Positions 10,154 to 21,704 of a DNA stretch of 64,000 bases are shown piece by piece. Location: NCBI GenBank assembly GCA_000733355.1, contig JNVV01000004.1:1167046-1231045 (forward strand), given 5' to 3'. Position numbers and translations under genes: made by a program. How positions within the stretch are numbered: the stretch's first letter is position 1; every line of letters begins with the position of its first letter. The DNA comes from Falciphora oryzae (Eukaryota > Ascomycota > Sordariomycetes > Magnaporthales > Magnaporthaceae). The notes under the pieces are model-generated. The model did not search any database. It had not been told where the DNA came from and saw nothing but the letters and a program-made list of their open reading frames with translations.

Positions 10154-12367
10154 ATGCCGGAAAACAAAGTGATTTCCGAGTCCGTCGCGATCGGGGCTGC
10201 ACGCCGATATTTACGGAATGAGCAGGCCGCCCAAAAACGGGCCGCTTTATCCCGTTAAATAACGACTCCCAAAGGCAGGCTTCGAGAGACCTTCCGGGCT
10301 TTTTGTCGTAGAGAGGGACTTTTTTACTCCTTTGTTTATAAGCACTACCGGTCCTTTAAAAAAACGGGGTCCTTAGCAGTTTTTCCGCTCTTTAAAGGCC
10401 GGCCGCGTTGCTTGACGGATGCCGAAGATATAGCGTTGGTAGCGTATATCGTTAAGCTCGAAAAGGCCGGAGTTTTCGCCTTTATTCCCATAATCGTTGC
10501 CGGCGCCAACAAGCTACGAGCCATACGAAAACCGCCCGCGCCGCCTATTAACAAGAACTGGTTTACTCGTTGGAAAAAGGACCACGGCGAGCTCCGTACG
10601 ATTGCCACCAACCCTATGGAAGTAAGCAGATTAAATTGGGAGGCCCAAAGCGAAGAGACTAGTGCGTGGTATCGTCGCGCCAACGAGATGGCTGTAGCTT
10701 AAAAGATTACGGCATCCGCTTGCTGGAACGCTAACGAAATGGGCGCCCGTTTGGGGTGTCGCGACGGCTGGATTAAAGTCGTAATCGTCGCTAAAAAAAG
10801 GTATAAAAAACCGACGATTTTAAACCCGGCTAACAGAGAGTTTTGTACGATTGTTGGCGCCGGTAACGCTAAGGGAGAAACGATCTCCGCCTTTTGTATT
10901 TTCAAACAGTGGCTTACTACGGATTAGGCCGATTTTAGCTTGCTTAAAGAGACGATTTTTATGCGGTTAAATACCGGCTTTTCGAACTTCGAAATTATGC
11001 TTATTTGGATCCGGCATTTTAACCGCTGTTTTTAGCTTTTAACGGCCAGCGTGCGACGGCGAAGCTTTCCGTTAATCGAAAATTGGTTTAGTTACTTAGC
11101 AGACCGCTAATTCGATTTTTTAATGGACCGCTTTAATTAGGATTATTTCGATTCCGGTATGGTGCGAAGCGACGGATACGAACGCATTTGGAGGTGGCTG
11201 ATTTTTAACGGCTTTACCGGGTATTTAAGTATCGAGATAGTCGATTATTGCCTGCGGTTTGATATCCAGCTTGTTATTTTACCCTTATATTTAACCCACC
11301 GCATGCAGCCTATAAACGTGGGCGTTTTTTCGCATTTTAAACGCGAATAACAAGCGGTTTTTTAAAAGGCCGTTTAATTGGGAAAAGTTTCGTTTTCTCG
11401 CACTAATTTTATGTTTTCCTTTAAGGTTAGTTCTTTCGTGCTTAACTTCCTATATAAATTTGCGCTAATTTAAAACCTATTTAAGCGGTGCTTTAAAGTT
11501 GCTTTTACGAAAGGGCATATAATTTCGGGCTTCGAGGATTTCGGCATTTGGCTTTTAAACGAGTAACGGGCCTTTGGCAATTTCGGGCATTAATTTAAAG
11601 ATATAAACGTTGCGCGCGCGCCGTTAGCCCTACCCAAAAATACCCGGATCGAAACGGCTAAGTACGTTATAAAGCGATTGCGTACCAAATATTACAGCTT
11701 TTACTACTTCCTTAGCTTTCCCACGCGTTACGGTATACCGGATTTTTGCAATACTGCAAACGAGGCAATCTTTATACGAGATAAGCTCGGTTAAAAGGTA
11801 CGGGACCGCTACGAAAAAATCCGCCGCCGTTAAAAAAAGCGCGTTAAGTCGATCGTTAAATCCGCTAATAAATAATTCGTTATAGCTATTACGTTTAACG
11901 ATTTGCTAACTAAAAAAAACGAGATCCAGGTGGAGGAGGCACGCAAAAAGAAGTGGAAACAGCATTAAATTGCCGTTAAAGCAGTGAAGGCTAAGAAAAA
12001 GGCGCACCGCGCCGTTTGGCAAACAGCCCGCTACAAGCACGAAGGAGTCCGGGTTAGCTTTAATATATACCTCGAGCGAGTTGGTTGGTAGGAAGCTTAC
12101 GTAGCTCTTAATACCTTACAAAGAACGTAGCGGCAAAACCCTGAAAAGATTCCTTTGTGGGCAGTCGATAACGAGGGCCGGCCTTTTAAAAAACCTTTGC
12201 GAGAGGCGCAAATACCCAAAAGCGACGATACCGTTGATATTTTTACAAATCCGGTAGCCTTCCTCAACAAAGCTTACCTTTCCCCTTTTAACAACGACGA
12301 ATTTGACGTACCCTCATTACTTTCGTTACCGCCGAGTTTACCGCAATTGCCGGTTCGCCGGGCATAA
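10154..12367 (+). pseudogene. Broken pogo/Fot1 transposase
   Basis: Remnants in order: an N-terminal DNA-binding part (10154-10257, ARRYLRNEQAAQKRAALSR); a CENP-B/Tc5-like helix-turn-helix (10412-10702, with INKNWFTRWKKDHGELR and a WYRRANEMA helix); the start of the DDE domain (10730-10927, LNPANREFCTIVGAGNAKGE); its middle (11159-11350, YCLRFDIQLVILPLYLTHRM); and a C-terminal tail (to 12367). Stops are mostly TAG and TAA where TGG (Trp) or CAA/CAG (Gln) would be expected, i.e. CpA to TpA on one strand or the other. The three catalytic acid positions all read AAC (Asn): 10733-10735, 11207-11209 and 11315-11317. Exactly 35 codons separate the second and third, the DD35D spacing of pogo elements. 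The frame is described only; no function is possible. Confidence 0.85.
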
Positions 12368-12733
12368 TCCCGGCCTGCTACACCTCCCTTTCCCTCGCCG
12401 GCCGGCGGGTACGGGCTAGCATATATAAACCACCCGTTTATGCAGGGGGAGTGATTGCCTACGGTCCCGGCCCGTTAGGTAACCTCTGGAACAGCCTCTC
12501 TTTTCGTTTTATTGCTTTTTTGGGCTTATTCGGCCTCGTTGGGGGTCCCAGGGCCGGCGTAGATATTTACTTTTTTTGCCTGCAAATTGCATTGTTTGAT
12601 TAAAATAAACGCTTTTCCGGATCCGATATCCCGTATTTACTTAACTCCCTTCGAAGATTGATTTAAAAAGCTCGTTATTGCTGATTTGCATCGATTCTCA
12701 TAACAGGACACTTTTTCCCATACATTTTTTGCG

Positions 12734-12821
12734 GTGGATCAGTGATCCTTATTTTTGTGGATGATCCTGCATTTTGTGACCCCCTCTCTTAAGAGGGGGC
12801 CCACAACGCACAGCCCCCAAG
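12734..12821 (-). repeat. Right terminal inverted repeat of the transposon
   Basis: Reverse complement of the left repeat with two transitions out of 88 positions. Ends CCCCCAAG followed by the duplicated TA. Confidence 0.95.
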
Positions 12822-12954
12822 TAATGCCACCTGCACCCAGCAAGCGTTGCCGGCGAAGCGGTCGTCAGTCAACGACCGCGAGCCCGAAACTCAATTTCAC
12901 CAACCACACAGAGCACCATCTCGGCCGGGGCGGGCCTCCTCGGTCGACCCGAAC

Positions 12955-15900
12955 CTACGTCCTCCTCCTCAGCTGCCACCACCGCCGCTTCCTGCCGTCC
13001 TCCTCGACGTAGTTGTCCTTGACGACCGACATAAACACCTTCTCCAGCGTCGGCGCCCCGATGCTGTAGTCCAGCAGCCCAAGCTCCTCCTTGTGCGCCT
13101 CGAGGGACTGGATGATCTCTCCGATGGTCTTGTTGTCGCCAGGGATGGCGGCACGGTCACTGCTGCCGCCGTCGTCCTCGGGCAACACGGCCTCGCCGTC
13201 GGCCGTGGCCGCCCTGCTGATGCTGCTGCCCGTGCTGCCGCGCCCGGCCTCGCTGTTGGGCACCGTGAACTTGACCTGCCCGCCGAGGCTCTTGCCCTCG
13301 AACCGCACCGCTCCGCCAAACTGCGCCTGGACCCAGCCCTCGACCCGGTCCATCTCGTCCCGGCTCGACTCGGGCGCCGACCGCAGCACCAGCTGCACGT
13401 GGTAGAGGTTGCTGTACCGGCCCCGGAGCTGCTGCGTCGTGCCGATGGCCAGCAGCCGCTTGGAGACGATGGCCGCCCGCGTCGCGAGCGCGTCCGCCTC
13501 CTCCATGCTGTGCGTCGTCAGCAGCAGGCTGCGGCCGGGCCCGACCTCGGCCAGCGTCCGCCACATGACCCGCTTGGACGCCGCATCCATGGCCGAGCTG
13601 GGCTCGTCCAGGACCAGAACGTCCGGGTTGCCAATGAGCGCGATGCCCAGACTGAGCTTGCGCTTGTTGCCGCCCGACAGCTTGCTGGCCGCCTTTGAAG
13701 CGTGTGGTGTAAGTCCCGTCTTGTCGAGCACGACGTCCACGTTGCGCTTTACATCGTCGACGCCACGGACGCGCGCGTAAAACTCGAGGTGCTGCCGCGC
13801 CGTCATGAGGTCCAGCGCGTCGAACTGCGGACACACGCCGAGAGACCGTTGCGCCAGCCGGGTCCGCTTGTGCACGTCGACGCCCCGGAGCAGCATCTCG
13901 CCCGCGTCCGGCCGCAGCTCGCCCGTCATCATGTTGATCAGCGTCGTCTTGCCCGCTCCATTGGGGCCCAGCAGCGCCAGGATCTCGCCCTCGCCCAGCC
14001 CGAACGTCACGTCGTCGACGGCCTTGTTGTCGCCAAAGGACTTGGTGACGTGCGACACGCGCAGCAGGTCCGTCGTCGTCACGCCCACCCGCGCCGCCTC
14101 CTTAGAGACCCCGTCCGTCGCCGCGCCCGCGAGCTTGGCCTCTTCGTCCTCTGTCGCCCCGCTCACGGGCAGCTTCTTCTGCCGCATCGCCTGCCTCAGG
14201 AAGCTGCCCATAGCCGCGAAGCTGTTGCTCGATTCGAGCCACACAAGTAGCAGCGCGAGGAGCACGATCTGGATAAGCAGCAGGAGGATGGGCCCTCCGT
14301 ACCCGTGGATGTGCCCGCCATATGGGATATGTCCGTCCGCGCGACAGGCGAGCTTGAAGGTGTTGAGGCCCACCATGAATGACTTGAGCAGACTCGCAAC
14401 CGGGAAGATGACGCCGAGACCCCAAGAGAAGGAGTCGGTGACCCTGAGGAGGTCCTGCGGTTCCGTGTTGAAAGGCGCGACAAAGAAGGCCATGAACGTG
14501 GCTAGGTAACCGACGATGGCGATCATGTATGTCCACATGAAGGCGGCCAGCTGCGTGCGGGCCAGCTTGGCCGAGACCAAGTAGGCCACAAGCATCGACG
14601 CGAGGCCGTACAAAAAGGCCACGAGGAACATGTATCCAGGCTCATACCATGTGTAGCCGACCTGCGACGAGATGGTGCCCACCAGCACGAGCGAGGCCAC
14701 GAGCACGATGAACGAGTCGAAGAACAGATGCGACATCCACAGGGGGAACGGGCGGACGCCGTTTGTGTACTCGAGCTGCCGGATCATGTGCGATCTCTCG
14801 AATGCAACGTACAGCGAGAAAAAGCTGGGATAGACCGCCAGCACAGCGCAAACAGCCTGCCAGTTGAGGTTAGCACGGGGCTCAATCGCGATAGTCGCTT
14901 TCTAGATGAGTAGATAATCGAGTTGGGGGGCTTTCGGCTTACCAGGATATATCCGAGACTGTCAAACCCGTTCTCGCCATACAAGATCGTGTACCCCCTC
15001 TCCATTGGCAGGGTCCCGAGTTCAGTAGAGATATTAGCGCCCGTCTCCATAGCAGTCCAGAGGCCAACGAGGCCGACGGAGTCGCCGCCGCTGCTGTACT
15101 CGCGGAGCTGGCGCGCAATCATGGCCGAGTTGCCGCCGTCCTTGACGAAGAGGCCCTGGTGCACTTTGTCCATGTTGCCTCGGACTGTGTCCTGGAACGT
15201 CTCTACCGTGTCGACGAGCCGGAAGTCAGGCTTGTACCGCCCGACAATGTCAGAGTACGGCGACACAGCCAGCGACCCCCTCAGCGCGCGGAACAGCGAG
15301 GCGTTAACCGACGGCGGGCCGACGGGGATTAGTTCCGACGCCGAGGCACGTACTGTTGCCGGGTACGTGTAGGGCTCGTAGCTCCTTGAAGGCGGAGCCT
15401 CCTCCCTCACCTCGCATGTCGGCCGTTCGTAGGGCACCATTTGGCCCCGCTTGTAGACGTTCAAAAGCGGCCTGCAGAGCGGGGGCACGGCGCAGGATAG
15501 GGCGAGGGCCAAGAACGGCGCCACCCAATACCGCGGGAGAACGGTGAGGCGCTTCCTCATCAGGACGATGATCTGCCTGAAGGACGAGATAGGCTTCCCG
15601 GGGGCAAGGGCTGCCGCAGGCAGCATGGCGGCGGCGGCGCTGCCAGGCGCGTTTCTTGCCGACGACACGTCGCCACCCAACTCGCGCCTGAGAACCTCGT
15701 CCACGTCCGTGGTCAGCCGGAGGAAGACGTCCTCGACGGTCGGGCCGGACATGGCGATGCCACGCTGGCCGCCCTTCTCGAGCTTCGAGATCAAGGCCGC
15801 CGCCGCCGCCGTGGTTGGGACATTGTAGCAGGTGCGGTCTTGGTGCGTGGTGACGGGCACGCCCATGTCCGGGGGCGTATCGGTCTTGGGGATGTGAACG

Positions 15901-18180
15901 GTGTAGCCGCCGCCGAATTTGCTCTTGAGTTCGGCTGCGGGGCCCTGGCACATTACCTTGCCCTTGGAGAGCAGGACGATCTGGTCGGCAAGGGATTCGC
16001 CCTCGTCCAGGAAGTGCGTCGTGAAAATAACGGATCTGGTTGCTCGGATGCCCAGGAGCATATTCCAGATGGAGCGCCGGGAGATGGGGTCCAGTCCCGT
16101 GGTCACCTCGTCGATCAGGCATGTCGTGCTGCCGCCCGCGAGCATTACCAGACATTGGAGCTTGCGCTTCTGGCCGCCACTCAGGTGCCGGGCCTGGCTA
16201 TGAATCTTATTCTTGAGATCGCAGTACTCGACGAGTCTGTGAATTTCCTCCTCGCCCTCGTGGCCGTTCTTGATCCTGGACCAGATCCTGACGTGCTCCA
16301 GGACGGTCAGGTAGGGGAACAAGACGTTCTTCTGCGGGCAGACGCCCAGCTTTGTCGGGGGCGAGTTGATCTTGACCTGGCCGGCTGTGGAAGGATGATG
16401 GCCACTGAGGATTTCGAGCGTGGTCGACTTGCCGCTGCCGTTGACGCCCAGCAGGCACAGGATCTGCCCCTTTTGCGCCACGAGATCGAGTCCGTCGACG
16501 GCTGTAACGGTAGATTTTCTACTAGCGCAGCAGAAGATTCTCTTCAGAAGGGATGGAGGGTATTCTTTCCGGAGGCCGGTAGCCTCGATGGTGGCAGAAG
16601 AAGCTTCAGCCTCCGGGCCCTGGACGAAGCTCCTCCCCCTAAAGCTAACGCCGTGCAATAGACGCTCGGCAAGTATAGCAAGGAGCGGGTAGGCAAGGAC
16701 CTGGATGACGACGAAAATGAGGTACATCCAGATGCTAAGCCCTACGACCTGGGAGTTTGGTTCCGGCGGAGGCGGCCAGACACCAGTCCGAGGCTGCTTG
16801 ATTTTGAATATATCCATCCATGCTTTGCCAACGTCCACTGGCATCCGGACTTCAATAGAGCGCAGCATCAGGCAGAAGGTGTGGATGAAGTTGGCGCTGG
16901 GGAAAAGGAAGGCGAGCGCGATGACAGTCGCCTCGGTGGCGTATGTATCGTGGTCCACGATGAGGGCACCGGCAGCAAGACCTACGTTCGCTGCGACAGC
17001 AACAACGCTCGAAAGCCTGGGACCACGGAAGAAGCTGGCGGCAAAGACGGCGGAGTTGACGATGGCCATGGTGGCGAGTATGGACCAGAACAGGACGAGA
17101 GCCGGGTGGGCGAGCGGGAGAACATAGTACCGGTACAGCACGCCAGCGGTGATGGAATACGGCAGGTACAGGGCGTTGAAGGCGAGGATGTTGCTGCACA
17201 CTCTCGCCGCCGCCGCGCCGCCGCCCATGACGTCGACCAGATGAGATATGCCCTGGCCCCTTTCGGTAGTGATGAATCCGACGATGTGGTAGACGCCAAA
17301 CAGCTGGGTCAAGAAGTAGATCAGAACGAAGGAGGAGCGGTTGTTCTTTGCGGTCAGGTTCTCGAACTCCTGGTCGGCCTCGGCTTGGGTAGTTGCAGAG
17401 AACTGAAGGACTTGAAGGCTTGGCTGCGGTTTATCCGTAATCAGGGCGTTTATAGCCAGCTGCAGGGGGATGACGCTCGCAAGCTCAGCGGAGTCGTAGT
17501 TAAAAACATCGAAACTCAGTGAGTAGCGTGTCCCGGGGTCCGTTAGGATGCTGTAAGACCAGTTACCAACCCCATTCGGGTGGCTCAATGGGGCTGTTGG
17601 TGAGAAGGGTAGCGTTGGGGTTAGCCAAGACACGGGAGGTAAAAAGAAAGGGGGAAAAAAAGATAATTGTAAAGGATGCCGTAGCTATCGAGATCAACCC
17701 CTCAAGTGATGGACAAAACTCACAATCCTTGAACCAAACAGCAGAATGGCAGTTGGAGAAGCCCTGGCGGTTCACGATGCAGCGAGACTCCATATCTTGC
17801 CATCGCTCCACGGTGACAAACTTGTTGCCGCGCTTGGCCACGCGGTCACGAAGGCCTTGGACGACGGCCTGAACGTCTCTTCCTTGGGTGGCATTGGCGA
17901 CAACCAGAAAATCGCGGCCATCGCTCAGGCTGTCCTCAAAGCCGCGGATAGTGCTGGGGGTGGCGAAACCGTAGACACTCTTGGGGCGGGCGAAGTTTTG
18001 GATGTTGACAAAGACGCCGATTAGAACGATGGGCAGTATCAGGCACTGGATGGCTGTGGAGAGCCACCGGCGCATCACGAGATGGATCAGGTTCTTGCGG
18101 GTCAGCGCCCACGTCTGTCGGCCGAAGACGACAACAGGCGAAGAAGACGCCATGGCCGGGGTCGCTGCGGGATTAGCCAT
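12955..18180 (-). CDS. ABCA-type full-size ABC transporter, 1669 aa
   Basis: ATP-driven membrane transporter of subfamily A, whose animal members move lipids; the substrate here is unknown. Exons on the minus strand: 18180-17724, 17593-14943, 14856-12955; both joins keep frame, and the introns (130 and 86 nt) have GTGAGT and GTAAGC donors. Order is TMD1-NBD1-TMD2-NBD2. A first helix near residue 40 (CLILPIVLIGVFV) precedes a large luminal loop, which is typical of ABCA. NBD1 has Walker A GVNGSGKST (~540), signature LSGGQKRK and Walker B TCLIDEVTTGLD. NBD2 has Walker A GPNGAGKTT (~1337), signature LSGGNKRK and Walker B VLVLDEPSSAMD. Catalytic Glu is present in both, so both sites look competent. 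The start is the first in-frame ATG; a second at 18153 is possible. The stop lies 133 bases from the transposon. Confidence 0.93.
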
Positions 18181-21100
18181 TATGACGGCTGGGGTTGTGG
18201 CGTCGCGGAAACAACCGAGCAGGGCTGGATCTCTCAGTCCAGGCAAAGAGGGAGGGTGAGACGCAGGAGATATATATACGGCATTATGTCAAACAAGGCG
18301 CATTTAGGGCAACTGGTGCACGCGGGAGCGAGTGAGATGAGCCTCCCACTTGTGGGGATGGTTGGGATCCGAATCCTACGACGCCCGATACTGCAGCGCG
18401 CGATGCTCGCATCTAAGTTCGCGAGCCTTTGGGAGCGTTGCCAAGCCCTGCGCCTCCCTAGTAGGTTTGAGTGGCCCCTCGCGAGGTGACCCTGACTGCA
18501 GCGCCGCAGCAGCAAGCGGTTCGTATTACCATTTACTCGCGCAGATCGGCCGACGCGTAGAAAAAGTATTCGAGGAACCAAGGGCCACACGCGGGAGGGA
18601 AGGCTTGGGGCCCAACCGCCAGCGAAGGGAACGATCGTGGTGGCACTCGAAACCCACCACATTGTGAATGAAGCCTTATTCTGCTGCCTGGCGGCGGGAA
18701 CGGTGGGTCCTGAGAGCTTGGCGGTCAAAAGTACAAAAAATAACATTAAAATGACCGGGCCAGAGGAGATTGGGCTGTTTGTTGGTTGCTCTTCTGGATG
18801 GAAATTAGCCGCTGGTTGTCCCATTGGTTCGCTTGGATGCCGACCGCCGTGTCGAGCCACCCTCAATCGGCTCCGTCAGGAGGGGCGGGCGCCCATCTCC
18901 GGCAGCCGGCCCACAGAAAGTCGGCGCCGAAACGCGAGTGCCTGGCCCGTCCGTGGACAACAGTCTCGGGACGCGCGTCTTTGCTGTGTTGGCAAGTAAG
19001 CGGTAGTGAAGTGAGCGTAGACGCGTTCTCCGCGGAGGCCATGTCCCATCTGTTGTGGTCGGTCCTCCATACGCGCCAGGCAGGACAAATACTGTCCCAC
19101 GGTGAGATGAGACGGATGGGAGGTTGGATGGTTGTGTGACATGCATCCATCCCGAAGTAGAATGATTGTGTCACGGCCCAGCCCGAAGAGAGGGCTTGAC
19201 CAACTAGAGGAGTTGAGATCTGCAGGATGGAGGTGTTTGGGCGAGGATGAAAAAGAGCCAAGGACGGGACAAGCGAATTAGGTAAGCTTCTTTCTGTCTG
19301 TCGACTGAAAAGGAAGGAGGCAAAAAAAAAAAAAAAAGCGTCGGGATGTTTCTGGAAAGCACAAGGGACCCCGTCGACGAAAAGGGTCGGACTTTGGTTT
19401 TTGTCGCGCACCGCTTTCAACCAACAACTGCCGCAAGATCCACTCCATCATATCGAGGCGCAGCTATGTACCAGGCAGACTCAATTGCAAACAGCGCAGA
19501 GTCGCATCCCCTAGACACGTGAATGTGCGGCCTGTCTCAAGCAGTGGATCAAAAAAGTGTGTTGCCGGCGGCAATGGCTCCTTGCCATGGATGGGGCAGG
19601 GGACTCGCAATTGCCCGTCCTGTCCCCTTCATCACGAAATGCACCTCATTCCCTCGGACTATGCGCATGATATCTCCAAGCTCGAGCTCGACTCGGCCAT
19701 CTTCACTCTGTGCAACACAGTGTCTGCTGGGCTCAAACCACGGGGCAAGGATTCCATGGGCGAGCACGGAGGCGCGGATGAGGGGAACCCCTGCGATAGG
19801 GTGCCCAACGTCGTGCACACGCATATCCGATATTTCGTCACCTCGCCTGCATGCCCACCAACTGCCTCCCAACTTGTTCACCGCCCACGGCATCGAACCT
19901 CGGGCCATCCGCTGTGGGAAAAAGGGGCAGCAGGGTGAGGCGGCGAGTGGATGCATGGTCGACAACGGATGATAACCGGAGCAGACAAAGATTCGGTGAA
20001 GCCGTGGGCTGATGCAGCTGCTGCAGCTGGCGAGCCTGGGCTTGAGCCCCAGCGCTGGGATGCGCGACGTGCTGCACAGACGTTTTGACCGTTGATGAGC
20101 AGATTGGCGGGCGATCTGAGGCATACGGTGTTTGCTCTTCCTGTTTTTGCCCCCTTGCCACCGCGTGCGTTAGAAAACCGTTCCCAGGGACTCAGGTCTG
20201 CCGTTGCCGGTCCCGTCTTGATCTAGAGGATGGAACCGCCAAACAACAGCTCGACGCTTGGCTGCTCCGGGCATGGCTGTCACGGCGGGCCCGGGTCGCG
20301 GGTCAGCTGGACAGGCCCGGCGGCTGCGCGAGAATGTGGCGGAAGCTGCTCGCATCCGTGCGCGGCGTGGAATGCAATCAACCAGTCTCCATTGGCGACG
20401 ACGTCAGTCAGTCAGCCAGTCTGATGTTTGTCATAAGCATGCTAAGACAGACAGACCACCAGGTCCTGCCCTGCACGCACGGGTCCGTCGGCTTGCTTGG
20501 CCATGACCGTCCCGGCGCAGCGACAGGACATTCAATCTCTCCACGACACAGCTCCTCGCAAAGACGTGAAAATGCCAGCGCGTGCTGGCGGGATGGCCCT
20601 GGGAGCAACGCTGCAGAAGGTGCGCTTGGGAATCTGGAGCCGCTGTCGGGGGTCTGGCCCTGAGCTCCACGCGAAAAGGGGAAATAGGGGCAGGTGCTTG
20701 CAGGTGAGACCCTGTGGTGTTGGGTGGCGCTGGGTGGTGCTTGCCCGGTAGCATCATTAGGAGGCGTCAACGGCGGCCTGCCATTGGCCCTCCCCGGCAG
20801 TAGCCTCACCACCTTCCCTGCCCGTCGGTTGAAGGGTCACATCAAAATCCACATCGTGCCCGCCCGCTCCTCCTTTTACTAGCGCCAGGCCTCACCAGCG
20901 CTGTGCCTTCAGTCCCAGTCTCCCCTCACTTTCGACCCTCGCCAGCCGACCGCCACTGCACCCGAACCGCGCAAAACATTGAAATCAAGAGTCTCAGCCG
21001 TTCTCAGCTGCCCCTGCCGCCCGAGACCGCCACTTTCTGTCTGGTTTTTCCATCTTTGCTTTTTTGCTTCTGTCCCTGGTCCGCCAACAGCTGTTGCTGC

Positions 21101-21704
21101 AGGACGCCCGCGGTGGCAACAAATCCAATACCAGACAAGCTCGCGCCTCCCGCTGTCGATTGCACGACCACCGCCCATCCGAGACATCTGATCTGAGTCC
21201 GCCGCGCGCCCGGGGTTCTCTGCACGCGGCAGGACGGTGGTGTTCTGATTATTTACTTTGTTTTTGTCCCTTTCGCGAATCAACGGCGCCGTTTGAAGAC
21301 GAGCGTCCCTCACTCTGCCATCATTCGCTGGGGCTCCTGCCGCCTCCCTCTGCCCTGCATTCGTTGCCCGTGCTCCTGCCCACGCCCTGTTCTCGTTCGC
21401 GCCGCCGCCCTCCAGCTGCTACGCCGTTGCGCAACCCTGGGTCGAAACGGCTAAATACGCACACAGCCGAACGCGGGCCCCTGAGGCCGAAGCAATTTAC
21501 CGCTGTGTTTCGTTATAGCAAACGTAGCAGCAAACAACAACGACAACAACAACAACAAGAAGCACACACGACACACGAGGCAGCACCCATCTCGGCCCTG
21601 CCACACCCTGCTCGACCTTGCTGCCGCGCCCTCCGCTCCATGCATTCTGCTCCGAGGTGACATACTCGCGGGATCCCCGAACGAGACACCCACACATAGA
21701 CACC
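18181..21704. other. 3.5-kb divergent intergenic region
   Basis: No gene supported. Open frames such as 19519-19938 and 20085-20663 lack ATG-plus-intron structure or any recognisable domain. The region holds the two promoters of the ABC transporter (-) and the Ser/Pro-rich gene (+), an A16 run at 19322-19337, and a CAA-rich leader at 21531-21560 before the ATG at 21705. CAA-rich leaders are usually unstructured and support efficient scanning, but that is inference. Confidence 0.55.
18267..18279 (-). promoter_or_regulatory. Possible TATA element of the ABC transporter
   Basis: A TATATATA stretch about 90-100 bases before the transporter ATG, in the right place for a core promoter. Position is the only support. 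Confidence 0.35.

Larger units (their letters stand above)
9989..12821 (+). mobile_element. RIP-degraded pogo/Fot1-type DNA transposon, 2833 bp
   Basis: A class II element with 88-bp terminal inverted repeats (9989-10076 and 12734-12821, two mismatches) and a TA target duplication (9987-9988 and 12822-12823). The plus strand holds a broken transposase. The interior is much richer in A+T than its surroundings and nearly lacks CpA: in 11101-11160 I count six TpA, no CpA and one TpG. This is the pattern left by RIP. The Tc1/mariner superfamily assignment rests on the TA duplication, the transposase order and the DD35D spacing. It lies in the 133 bases downstream of the ABC transporter stop codon and about 1 kb upstream of the hydrolase start, so it may affect the transporter's 3' end. 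It cannot encode an active transposase. Confidence 0.92.

Noticed and set aside
12847..13698. 283-codon plus-strand frame beside the transposon
   Set aside because: Antisense shadow of the last exon of the ABC transporter, which has clear ABC motifs on the minus strand.
20085..20663. 192-codon frame in the long divergent intergenic region
   Set aside because: Random composition with many Arg, Cys and Trp; an equally long antisense frame overlaps; no intron or domain support.
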